Part shown: piece by piece, positions 35,535-42,866 of the stretch
Layout: each line of letters begins with the position of its first letter
Numbering within the stretch: the first letter of the stretch is position 1
NCBI GenBank assembly: GCA_964486335.1
Contig: CAZAMB010000005.1
Coordinates: 181,250-245,249, forward strand
Direction: 5' to 3'
DNA length: 64,000 nt
Source of the DNA: CAZAMB01 sp964486335
GTDB lineage: Bacteria > Planctomycetota > Phycisphaerae > UBA1845
Made by a program: the position numbers and the translations under genes
Notes under the pieces: generated by a model
Told to the model about the DNA's origin: nothing
The model's input: only the letters and a program-made list of their open reading frames with translations
Databases searched by the model: none

Positions 35535-36967
35535 TGACCAGACGGTATCTATCCGCGCAAACATCGGACCTGAGCGAAGGCACGGATTCGCATTCTTCCG
35601 CCGCCGTTTCATTACTTGCCGTTTTCGCGGCGCTGATCTGGTCCGGTTTGCTCGCGTGTCCGGCGACTCTGCGGGCCGACGAACCGCCGAAGAAAGACGA
35701 ACCGGCCAAGACTTCGACCTCAGACGAAGCGAAGAAGGACGCGGACGTAGGCGAGGAGGAAAAGAAGAAGGAACCGCCCAAAGATCGCTTCTTCGCGATT
35801 ACCGGCGCAACCGTGCATACCGTGACCGATGGCGACCTGTTCGGCGCGACGATCCTCGCGAAGAACGGGAAGATTATCGACATTGGGAGATCGATCAGTC
35901 TTCCCGAAGGTTCGGAGACTCTCGACGCAACGGGGTTTCACGTCTATCCCGGGTTCATCGCTGCTTCGGGCGGGAACCTGCTCGGCTCGGAACCGCCGGA
36001 TGACACGACCGACGTTTTTTCGCTCAATATGGCCATCGCGCTCGCGGGCGGAATCACAACCGCTGTTTCAGGCAACACGGCCGCCAACCTCACCTATGGC
36101 TCTGTTGACGACATGATTGTTCGCCGCGACCTGTTCAAGTCATTGCGCTATGCCTCGGACAATCCCGATGGCCGGCGTAAGCTTCGCGCCGATTTCGAGA
36201 AAGTTCGACAATATCTGCGAGACCTTCAAGCTCACGAGGAAAAGAAAAAAACCGACCCCCAGGCCAAGGAACCGGACAAGGAGTGGATCAAGGGCGACTA
36301 CGACGCCTATCTCAAGCTGCTTCGCAACGAAACGATAGCCGTGATGGACGCCAACACGGCGCACGAACTCATCGACATTTGCGACCTCGCCGAGCGATTC
36401 GGCATTCGCGTCGTCGTTCGCGGCGCGATCGAAGGATGGACCGTTGCGCCGCAGCTCGCTCGCGCCGGCGTCGACGTGATCATCACGCCGCGGCGCACGG
36501 CCGATCGGGATGATCGGCTCAACCGCCCCAATGGTCCGTCCATTGAGAATGCCGCGATTCTCCATCGGCACGGCGTTCGGCTCGCGTTTGTCCCGGCTGT
36601 CGCGACCATTACGCTTTGGGGTGTCGCCGGGCGAGATCTGTTGCACCTCAATCTGGAAGCCGCCTTCGCCGTGCGCGGCGGACTTCCGCAGGATACCGCC
36701 CTTCGGGCGATCACGATTGACGCGGCCCGCATTCTCGGCATCGACCATCGCGTTGGTTCCATCGAAATCGGAAAGGACGCCGACTTCGCCGTGTTTGATG
36801 GTGATCCGCTTCACTACATGTCACTCGTGCGCTGGACGGTCGTGAACGGGAGGATCGTCTACGATAAGCAGAAGGACTCCCTGTTCAGCCATATCCGTCC
36901 CGATGGCAGTCGCGACGCTCCGCCGCCCGACGACTATTGGCCGCGCCGTCTCGATCAGACCCCCTGA
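35531..36967 (+). CDS. Exported amidohydrolase-superfamily protein, metal motif lost (array gene 8)
   Basis: 478 residues, ATGA overlap with gene 7. A signal segment lies at ~25-45 (AVSLLAVFAALIWSGLLAC), followed by a Lys/Asp/Glu-rich stretch (~50-85). Strand 1 reads YPGFIAASGGNLLG, again without HxH. ALAGGITTAVSGNTAANLTYG matches the GVTT element of the family. The end is VGSIEIGKDADFAVFDGDPLHYMS. The gene is last in the array; arsR begins 66 nt after its stop with its own promoter. Confidence 0.78.
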   Translation: MMTRRYLSAQTSDLSEGTDSHSSAAVSLLAVFAALIWSGLLACPATLRADEPPKKDEPAKTSTSDEAKKDADVGEEEKKKEPPKDRFFAITGATVHTVTDGDLFGATILAKNGKIIDIGRSISLPEGSETLDATGFHVYPGFIAASGGNLLGSEPPDDTTDVFSLNMAIALAGGITTAVSGNTAANLTYGSVDDMIVRRDLFKSLRYASDNPDGRRKLRADFEKVRQYLRDLQAHEEKKKTDPQAKEPDKEWIKGDYDAYLKLLRNETIAVMDANTAHELIDICDLAERFGIRVVVRGAIEGWTVAPQLARAGVDVIITPRRTADRDDRLNRPNGPSIENAAILHRHGVRLAFVPAVATITLWGVAGRDLLHLNLEAAFAVRGGLPQDTALRAITIDAARILGIDHRVGSIEIGKDADFAVFDGDPLHYMSLVRWTVVNGRIVYDKQKDSLFSHIRPDGSRDAPPPDDYWPRRLDQTP

Positions 36968-36999
36968 CTTTCATGCCGCCGTCGAGATTGTTCACGCCC

Positions 37000-37048
37000 T
37001 TGACGCAAGAAACCAAACGGCTATAATATTTGCATGGCGACGCAAATA
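37000..37048 (+). promoter_or_regulatory. arsR-arsM promoter and operator
   Basis: TTGACG (37000-37005), 16 nt, TATAAT (37022-37027). The arsR ATG at 37034 is only 6 nt after the -10 box, so transcription probably begins at or next to the start codon and the mRNA would be leaderless. The inverted repeat TATTTGC (37027-37033) and GCAAATA (37042-37048), around ATGGCGAC, overlaps the -10 edge and start codon. It is a natural operator for an ArsR dimer, consistent with autorepression. Confidence 0.75.
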
Positions 37049-37438
37049 CGCAACCAACGAGGCCGTCGATCTGCTGCCGGCTGCTCGATTCCGGTGGATT
37101 TGCTCGACCCAAGGTTGTTCAAGGCCTTGGGGGATCCGGCCAGAATCAGCCTGATTTGTCACCTGGCCAAGTGTCGAGTGCCGCGCACTGTCAATGACAT
37201 CGCAGCGTGCTGCCCGACCGATGTGTCCGTCGTATCGCGGCACCTCTCTTTGCTTCGCGCCGCCGGAATCCTGTCTGCCGAGCGTCGAGGGCGCGAAGTT
37301 TATTATACCTTTGATTGTTTTGCGGTGGCCGAACGACTTCGAAAGCTCGCCCAGGCGATGACTGTTTGCTGTCCTGAGGCTCCTCCTACGAAGCCCTGCA
37401 ACCAGATTCCGGCAATCCAAAAGGAGAAACGCCGATGA
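37034..37438 (+). CDS. arsR: ArsR-family metalloregulator
   Basis: 134 residues. A winged helix domain spans ~20-105: LFKALGDPARISLICHLAKC, VNDIAACCPTDVSVVSRHLSLLRAAGILSAERRGREVYY. Cys pairs occur in the helix before the recognition helix (AACCP, ~56-60) and near the C-terminus (TVCCPEAP), with further Cys around. These Cys are plausible arsenite ligands, but in a different arrangement from the ELCVCDL motif of classical ArsR. The gene starts at its own promoter/operator, and its stop overlaps arsM as ATGA, so arsM should be induced with it. Confidence 0.88.
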   Translation: MATQIRNQRGRRSAAGCSIPVDLLDPRLFKALGDPARISLICHLAKCRVPRTVNDIAACCPTDVSVVSRHLSLLRAAGILSAERRGREVYYTFDCFAVAERLRKLAQAMTVCCPEAPPTKPCNQIPAIQKEKRR

Positions 37439-38298
37439 ATGCACACGATCAGGTTCGTGAACAAGTGTCTCAGGCCTATGCCCGCGCCGTCTCGCGGCCC
37501 CAAGAGTCCGCGGGTCCCTGTTGCACCCCAATTCAAAAGGGAGTGGTCGTCAAGCTGGCTGGTTACGATCATGACGAGCTTCGCGCATTGCCCGACGATG
37601 CCGTCATTAATTCTTTCGGGTGCGGCAACCCGCTCGCGTTTGGCGACGTACAAGAAGGCGAAACCGTGCTGGACCTCGGATGCGGTGCCGGCATCGACTT
37701 GTTGCTCGCCGCGGGCAAAGTCGGATCGTCCGGCAAGGTCATCGGAGTGGACATGACCGAAGCGATGACCGCCCGGGCCCGAAAAAACATCGCCGAGGCA
37801 GGCCTTTCCAGCGTGGAGGTGCGAAAGGGGTTCATCGAAGAACTACCTGTCGAGTCCGAATCCGTGGATTGGGTCATCTCCAATTGTGTCATCAATCTGT
37901 CACCGGAAAAGGACCGCGTTTTTTCCGAGATCGCGCGCGTGCTGCGAGCGGGCGGGAGAATGCTCGTCTCCGATATCGTTGTAAAAGACCTGCCGGACCA
38001 GTTTCGCAAAGACGCCGCGCTTTATAGCTCCTGTGTGGCAGGCGCGATCAGCGAGGCTGACTATGTGAATGGCTTGAAGCGCGCGGGGTTGATCGACGTG
38101 ACGGTGCGCGAGCGCATCCATTATGATGAAGGGCAGCTCGCCGCGTTTGTCGCGTCGGAGCTTCCGGACAATGCCGAATCTGCTTGTTGCGGCGGAAGGG
38201 GTGGGGGTCATTCGGCTCATATCGCGCGTGAACTCGTCGGCAACGTGTGGAGCGCCAAGTTCTTTGCAAGAAAGCCGCCTAAAGCCGCGATCGGCTAA
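37435..38298 (+). CDS. arsM: Arsenite S-adenosylmethionine methyltransferase
   Basis: 287 residues. A Rossmann methyltransferase core is present: VLDLGCGAGIDLLLAA (SAM motif I, ~77-92), VIGVDMTEAMTARARKN and SNCVINLSPEK. The Cys residues of ArsM enzymes are seen in FGCGNP (~62), SNCVINL (~152) and SSCVAGAIS (~197), which bind As(III). An N-terminal CC pair (~29-30) and a C-terminal CCGG add further thiols. The enzyme methylates arsenite in the cytoplasm to volatile or exported forms. It is coupled by ATGA to arsR and is the resistance effector of this cassette. Confidence 0.93.
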   Translation: MNAHDQVREQVSQAYARAVSRPQESAGPCCTPIQKGVVVKLAGYDHDELRALPDDAVINSFGCGNPLAFGDVQEGETVLDLGCGAGIDLLLAAGKVGSSGKVIGVDMTEAMTARARKNIAEAGLSSVEVRKGFIEELPVESESVDWVISNCVINLSPEKDRVFSEIARVLRAGGRMLVSDIVVKDLPDQFRKDAALYSSCVAGAISEADYVNGLKRAGLIDVTVRERIHYDEGQLAAFVASELPDNAESACCGGRGGGHSAHIARELVGNVWSAKFFARKPPKAAIG

Positions 38299-38383
38299 AT
38301 CCGAACGGAGAACGCATTGACCATGATGAGCCGGCTTCGCCCCGCGTGGATCATGACCGCATGACAACCCACGGGTTTCATTG

Positions 38384-38436
38384 TTCGGCTTATGCCGAAT
38401 GGTAGGTTATTCTGCGTTCCGGCTTATCCGGAACGC
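38384..38436. repeat. Two adjacent perfect hairpins downstream of arsM
   Basis: TTCGGC-TTAT-GCCGAA (38384-38399) is followed by GCGTTCCGG-CTTAT-CCGGAACGC (38414-38436), a 9-bp stem. Both loops share TTAT. No T-tract follows, so they may be an RNA-processing or non-canonical termination structure in the 313-nt gap before the next gene. Confidence 0.5.
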
Positions 38437-38611
38437 TTTGCCGCTAAACGCCGGTCGGTTGTCACAACCGTGTCACGAAACGTGAATTATGCGGCGGGCT
38501 CGAACGTCGCTTGCCTTGAGCGTACAAACGAATTGTCCTACCATGCCTTGATCGGCGGCTTGACTGCGCTGGGCGGTCGGCTGTCCAGTGTTTGTTGAAT
38601 TGGGAGGCGAC

Positions 38612-38833
38612 ATGAAACGTACTATCTTTCGTTCGATCGCGATGATCGCATTTGCAGTGGCCAGCGGTTTGCTTGTCTCTACAGCCGGCATCGGCTGCGC
38701 CAAAAAGAATTGTGCACCGTGCCAGTCCGCCAAGAATTGCGCGAAGGGCTGCGACAAGCCCTGCTGCAAGAAGGCCGAAGGCAAGGCGCCGTGTCCGGCC
38801 GGATGCGACAAGCCGTGCTGCAAGAAAACGTGA
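38612..38833 (+). CDS. Small Cys-rich (metallothionein-like) lipoprotein
   Basis: 73 residues. ATG at 38612 with GGGAGG just upstream; a longer TTG reading adds 8 residues. The N-terminus is a lipoprotein signal ending TAGIGC (lipobox), so Cys29 is probably lipidated. The mature part is short and contains about 12 more Cys in KKNCAPCQSAKNCAKGCDKPCCKK and a second CPAGCDKPCCKKT. The CDKPCCKK element is repeated. Cys pairs spaced this way resemble metallothionein or arsenic/copper-binding peptides. Proximity to arsRM suggests metal or metalloid binding in the envelope. Confidence 0.65.
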   Translation: MKRTIFRSIAMIAFAVASGLLVSTAGIGCAKKNCAPCQSAKNCAKGCDKPCCKKAEGKAPCPAGCDKPCCKKT

Positions 38834-38859
38834 TCTGCCGAAAATCGAGCGATCAATTG

Positions 38860-38899
38860 CAGGCCGCGTGGATCGGTTTATTCTGAGTCGCGCGGCCTG
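38860..38899 (+). terminator. Possible terminator stem after the Cys-rich lipoprotein
   Basis: CAGGCCGCG (38860-38868) and CGCGGCCTG (38891-38899) pair perfectly over 9 bp with a 22-nt loop, 26 nt after the stop. No T-run follows, so a weak or rho-dependent role is more likely. Confidence 0.35.
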
Positions 38900-38938
38900 T
38901 ATCATGCGCACTGGTTAGAAGTCGACTCTGGTGATTTC

Positions 38939-39541
38939 ATGCCGTCATTTGGTCCGCGATTTGAAGAAGCCATTCGAAGAATGGACGACGCCAACGCGGA
39001 GGATCCGCGTCGCGAAGTGATTGATGGTATTGAGCAGCCGCGCGAGCTGCACTTCGCCCGTCACGTGTATGACTGGGTGACACGGCTCGTCGCCCGGCCG
39101 TCCGAAGCGTTGCTCCTCGCCGCTCGTGGACACACGCTTCGCCGCTGGACCGTCCCGCGCGACAGTTTCCCGAAAGACAATCCCGGCTACCACCAATGGC
39201 GCGACGCCTGCACTTCGATGCACGCACGCGAGACGGAGCGCATTCTTATCGATACAGATTACCCGCGCGACATCATTGATCGCGTCAATTCGCTCATCCT
39301 TCGCCGCAATTGGCAGAACGATGCTGAAGGCCGCACCCTCGAAGACGCCGACTGTCTCGCCTTTCTCGAAACCAAGCTCGCCAGATATCTCGATGATTGG
39401 GACGATGAAAAAACCGTCAACATCCTTCGCGGCACGCTTCGCAAAATGACGCCGCAGGCGATCACGCTTGCCTGTTCACTCAACCTCGACCCACGCTGCG
39501 CCGACTTGCTCCGTCGCGCAGCCGAATTCGCGCAGCCGTAA
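38939..39541 (+). CDS. DUF4202-family protein
   Basis: 200 residues, soluble, no signal peptide. Visible conserved blocks are RFEEAIRRMDDANAEDPR near the N-terminus, ARHVYDWVTRL, LLAARGHTLRRWTVPRDSFPKD, GYHQWRDACTSMHARE, VNSLILRRNW, LEDADCLAFLETKLARY and DDEKTVNILRGTLRKM. Together these match DUF4202, a widespread bacterial family of unknown function, and the length is typical. The conserved H-R-R-W and D-A-D-C patches look like an HD-type arrangement, but metal ligands are not certain. Confidence 0.82.
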   Translation: MPSFGPRFEEAIRRMDDANAEDPRREVIDGIEQPRELHFARHVYDWVTRLVARPSEALLLAARGHTLRRWTVPRDSFPKDNPGYHQWRDACTSMHARETERILIDTDYPRDIIDRVNSLILRRNWQNDAEGRTLEDADCLAFLETKLARYLDDWDDEKTVNILRGTLRKMTPQAITLACSLNLDPRCADLLRRAAEFAQP

Positions 39542-39939
39542 CGACCGTCTTCTTTACAACCTGGACAAGTCTCCGCCCATGCATAGCGAGCCGCGAGCTT
39601 CAGCTCGCGCGGCCTTTCGGAAAAGAAGTCCAATCTCAGCTAGGGAAATCCTGTACGCGAAAACAGTTGTTGCCCGGATGAAAAGAGCCCTTTTGGCTGT
39701 TGACGATGCACCGAGACAGTCGCACCGTACCGAGATCGAGTTGACCGTTGCCGCAATTTGGACGCCCGAGACAATTGGCAAGGGCACGACGCGAGGAGGG
39801 AAAGTGGAAATCGTTGGTCGAGCTCATTTGGAGCGTAATATCACATCCCACTTTCGTCATTTGATAGACTCGCGCCCTTGGCGATTTTAGCAAGGCAGTT
39901 GGCAGCCTCGCGAATTGAATAGAAAGTCGAAAGGTGATT
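39542..39939. other. 398-nt gap without a supported gene
   Basis: Contains repeat copy C at 39586-39612. Short open frames occur on both strands (for example 39636-39939 minus), but none has a convincing start site, composition or recognisable motif. Confidence 0.5.
39586..39612. repeat. Interspersed palindromic repeat, copy C
   Basis: 27 nt. Left arm GCGAGCCGCGAGC, loop TTCA, right arm GCTCGCGCGG. This is the best-paired copy, with a 7-bp stem next to the loop and one bulged C. It lies 45 nt after the DUF4202 gene. Confidence 0.65.
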
Positions 39940-40560
39940 CTAGGATGCCGCTTCTTGCTTCGAAATGGGGGTGCCACATTCCGAGCAAATGCCGGAGGTA
40001 TTACCCGTTAAGTCGTAATCGCAATTGAAACATTTACCCGATGTGCGAAATCGGTAACGGCAGATTATTCCTCGACCAAATGCAATTGTCGGAAAGCAAG
40101 CCAGCAGAGTGGCAAGTAACCAGAGCCGAATGGCAAATGCGTTCACGACCGTGTTGGTCGATGACGGAACGTGACCATCGGCAAACGCTGGGCCGGCGCA
40201 AACGTCATAGCGGCTACCATAATGGCGTTGAAAACACACGGGTCCCAGTTTGAATGACGTCAACACACGCGGCGGATTGTCGGCGCAGGGCCATGCGAAA
40301 GCTAATCGTAAATCGCCATTGTCCAGCGCGCTATAGATGTGAATGCGTCCGGTCAACTTGTAGCGATGCGCCCAATTGGGGTAACCTGGTAGGTTTCGAA
40401 AAAACGAGTCTTTAAGCCAAAACAAATAACCCCAATCACCACAAATAGGTTCAAAAGCTTCGTTGCCGACGTTGACTAGTGCCCGGGTGTAGGAAGGCGG
40501 GATCGCGACAAGGCAAATCAGAGTTAACCCGATCAAAAGTAAGTGGATCATTCTCTTCAT
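39940..40560 (-). CDS. Membrane protein with C-terminal zinc ribbon typical of Planctomycetota
   Basis: 206 residues. One N-terminal membrane or signal segment (~5-24, HLLLIGLTLICLVAIPP), an extracytoplasmic central region, and a second helix (~145-163). The cytoplasmic tail holds CFNCDYDLTGNTSGICSECG, a CxxC-x11-CxxC ribbon of a signature type seen repeatedly in Planctomycetota. The function of this family is unknown. Lower GC than its neighbours is noticeable. It is oriented towards the DUF4202 gene and shares no operon. Confidence 0.72.
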   Translation of the reverse strand: MKRMIHLLLIGLTLICLVAIPPSYTRALVNVGNEAFEPICGDWGYLFWLKDSFFRNLPGYPNWAHRYKLTGRIHIYSALDNGDLRLAFAWPCADNPPRVLTSFKLGPVCFQRHYGSRYDVCAGPAFADGHVPSSTNTVVNAFAIRLWLLATLLACFPTIAFGRGIICRYRFRTSGKCFNCDYDLTGNTSGICSECGTPISKQEAAS

Positions 40561-40691
40561 GGTGCGTGGCGTCCAAATTGTCGCCTGCGATGCAATTCTA
40601 CACAGCCTATGGCGGGTAAGACAGGCTGCTTGCTTTCCGGTGTGAAAGTGACGGAAAGTATTCGACCTGATCGTTGTATTCCATCGGTATC

Positions 40692-40723
40692 AAAAAAAAC
40701 GTCGAGCCATTGCTGACTCGACG
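40692..40723 (-). terminator. Intrinsic terminator for the xerC operon
   Basis: On the minus strand, CGTCGAG, a 10-nt loop and CTCGACG form a 7-bp perfect stem followed by eight T residues. It lies 37 nt after the recombinase stop codon and is the clearest intrinsic terminator in the window. Confidence 0.85.
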
Positions 40724-40759
40724 CTTCGTCAATTGAACTTTGAACCCGTGCGTTGGGTG

Positions 40760-41776
40760 TTACGCCCTCGGATGCGCGTCGTCGTACGCCTGTTTCAGAC
40801 GCGGCGTCGTCAGGTGCGTGTAAATCTGCGTTGTCGAAATCGACTGGTGGCCGAGAAGCTCCTGCACGCTCCGCAGATCCGCGCCGTTCGACAGCATGTG
40901 CGTCGCGAAGCTGTGTCGTAGCGTGTGCGGGCTAATGCTTGGATCGAGTCCGGCCTGCACCAGGTACTTGTCCAGCTTGCGGCGGACGCTTCGCGTGCTC
41001 AGCCGCTGCCCGTGCTTGTTCACGAAGAGGGCCTGCTGGTCGAAGTTCGCCGATCGCGCGTCGGATCGACGCAGTTGCAGATACTTCTGCACGGCCGCCA
41101 GCGCCGTCGGACCGATCGGCGTTGTCCGCTGCTTCTTGCCCTTGCCGCGAACGCGAATGGAACGTCCCTCGAAGTCTACGTCGCCGAAGTTCAGATCGAC
41201 CAACTCGCTCACGCGCACGCCGGTGGAAAACAGCACTTCGAGCATCGCGCGATCGCGCGCGCCCAGCAGTGTGTTGTCGTCGGGCGTGGAAAGCAGTTTG
41301 CCGATCTTTTCCACTTCAAGGAACTTCGGCAGTCGCTTTTCCTGCTTCGGCGTGCGGATCGTCGCCAGCGGGTGGGCCTTCACGTAGCCGCGACGCATGC
41401 AGAACTTGTAAAAGCTCCGAAGCGTCGCAAGCTTGCGCGCGATCGTCGACTTGGAATAGGTCTGTGTCCCCAAAAACGCCAGGAACGACTTCACCTGTTC
41501 GGTCTGCGCGTCGCGGAGCTTTTGCTGCATGGTGGCTTCCGCCACGGCAACGCCGCCCGAACCCGCCTCGCGACCGCCTTCCGCCGATTGCCGTGCAACC
41601 GCCTTCGTCGTTCGCTCGGTGAAGTTCTGGTGACCGCTCGCGCCGCTCATGTCGCCCACGAGGAACGAGCAGAACTGCGCGAGATCGGCCGCGTAACATT
41701 TCGCCGTGTGCGGCGAGAAGTGACGCTCGAACTTCAGGTAATTCAAAAATTCGTCAATCAAGGAATTCTCTTTCAT
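40760..41776 (-). CDS. xerC: Tyrosine recombinase XerC/XerD
   Basis: 338 residues from the ATG at 41776; an in-frame ATG at 41791 would add five. The N-terminal SAM-like domain starts IDEFLNYLKFERHFSPHTAKCYAADLAQF. The C-terminal catalytic domain has the active-site set: R in GVRVSEL, K in RGKGKKQR, HTLRHSFATHML (H-x-x-R), GHQSISTTQIYTHL with the nucleophile Tyr. A Gly/Ala/Arg-rich insert of ~50 residues (~43-95) interrupts the N-terminal domain. XerC/D resolve chromosome dimers at dif. Which of the two it is cannot be settled from the sequence. It is the last gene of a three-gene minus-strand group and is followed by a strong terminator. Confidence 0.9.
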   Translation of the reverse strand: MKENSLIDEFLNYLKFERHFSPHTAKCYAADLAQFCSFLVGDMSGASGHQNFTERTTKAVARQSAEGGREAGSGGVAVAEATMQQKLRDAQTEQVKSFLAFLGTQTYSKSTIARKLATLRSFYKFCMRRGYVKAHPLATIRTPKQEKRLPKFLEVEKIGKLLSTPDDNTLLGARDRAMLEVLFSTGVRVSELVDLNFGDVDFEGRSIRVRGKGKKQRTTPIGPTALAAVQKYLQLRRSDARSANFDQQALFVNKHGQRLSTRSVRRKLDKYLVQAGLDPSISPHTLRHSFATHMLSNGADLRSVQELLGHQSISTTQIYTHLTTPRLKQAYDDAHPRA

Positions 41777-41851
41777 GATCGCAATACACATCGGCGAAAC
41801 TTACCCGACTCCCGATCATTCGTGCTCGGCGCGGGCGGCGGCCACACATTG

Positions 41852-42058
41852 CTAGGTGGCGATCTGATCGAGCTCCGTCTCCAATCGTCGACCCATCTGG
41901 TAACTGAGGACTGCCGCGTCAAACCAGTCGAACCGGCTCTCCGGATTCCCGGCCAATTCGGCGAACGCGTCGATCACCTCAGGCTCCTGCCCGGCGCGAT
42001 ACCGGAACACAAAGCGCTCCTCGCCCTTCACCAGCGACAACTGCCGCAACACGCTCAT
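41852..42058 (-). CDS. Small hypothetical protein upstream of xerC
   Basis: 68 residues, soluble. MSVLRQLSLVKGEERFVFRYRAGQEPEVIDAFAELA, then WFDAAVLSYQMGRRL. The composition is compact and coding-like, and it starts 7 nt after the stop of the upstream lipoprotein gene, supporting co-transcription. Not recognised. Confidence 0.65.
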   Translation of the reverse strand: MSVLRQLSLVKGEERFVFRYRAGQEPEVIDAFAELAGNPESRFDWFDAAVLSYQMGRRLETELDQIAT

Positions 42059-42065
42059 GGCGTCC

Positions 42066-42806
42066 TTACCTTTCCTGCGGGCCGCTTCGTGCGACCACGG
42101 CGGAATGCTGTCCGCTCAGCAGCGATCGAATCGTGGCATGGCAGCAATACCGGATGTAGTGCTGCTGGCTCACCGTGTAACGCCGCCATCCGTAGGGACT
42201 TTCGTCCGCGTCGCGCTGACGCGAATACGCCTGAATGTCACTCACCACGTCGGCATGCGATGCATTGAACACCCGTTGCGACTCCGCAAGCAGTCGATTC
42301 TCGCCGCCTGATTGCTTGTCAGGCTTTTCATCCGCTGTCTCGCTGTCGCCGCCGAATCCCGGCCAGCGATGCCGACCGTACAGTTGCGCCGCGATGCCGA
42401 TGCTCGGCGGGTCGTAGGGATCGTATTCCGTCACCGCGAACACCAGAATCGCGTCCGCTCCCACAAGGTCCGCGATCTCCATCGCGTGACTCGCCGACTC
42501 CACGCGATCCTTCCCCTGCAGCGCCAAGGCGCCCAGCACCCGGCTCAACGGAATCACCGAAACTCGTTCCGCGTCGCTCAGCTCGCTCGCCATCAGGTCC
42601 GCGAATCGGTTCGGATCGAAGTCCGTCGATCCGCTGACATTAATCGCCGGGGCCACGGCAATTGTGGCGGTGCCCAGAAACGGATTCGCGATTCCGATCG
42701 GTTCAACGCGCTGTGAGCTTCGGCAGCCCACCGCCGACACCATTGCGACCGCGACCGTCAACCCGAACCACCGCGTCCGCTGCATGTCGCATTCTCGACG
42801 CATCAT
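42066..42806 (-). CDS. Lipoprotein with CsgG/TolB-N-like domain
   Basis: 246 residues. ATG at 42806 is preferred because GGAGG lies 11 nt upstream and a lipoprotein signal (WFGLTVAVAMVSAVGC) follows; the longest reading adds 20 arginine-rich residues. The mature protein begins with strands TATIAVAPAINVSG, then FADLMASELSDAERVSVIPLSRV and ADLVGADAILVFAVTEYDPYDPPSIGIAAQLY, the pattern of CsgG/TolB N-terminal-type lipoproteins that probe periplasmic or outer-membrane complexes. The rest is hydrophilic. It is the first gene of the xerC group. Confidence 0.65.
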   Translation of the reverse strand: MMRRECDMQRTRWFGLTVAVAMVSAVGCRSSQRVEPIGIANPFLGTATIAVAPAINVSGSTDFDPNRFADLMASELSDAERVSVIPLSRVLGALALQGKDRVESASHAMEIADLVGADAILVFAVTEYDPYDPPSIGIAAQLYGRHRWPGFGGDSETADEKPDKQSGGENRLLAESQRVFNASHADVVSDIQAYSRQRDADESPYGWRRYTVSQQHYIRYCCHATIRSLLSGQHSAVVARSGPQER

Positions 42807-42866
42807 GCCGATTCGAGCCTCCAACCCTGCTTCCTGACCCGCGCATCGATGCCAGGCCCGACGCAT

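Noticed and set aside
24219..36967. Amidohydrolase array as a run of pseudogenes
   Set aside because: No stop codons or frameshifts occur, stop-start overlaps are preserved, and signal peptides and C-terminal signatures are kept in every member.
40925..42268. 447-residue plus-strand ORF across the recombinase and lipoprotein genes
   Set aside because: It is an antisense shadow of GC-rich coding sequence; the minus-strand frames carry the XerC active site, a lipobox and a terminator.
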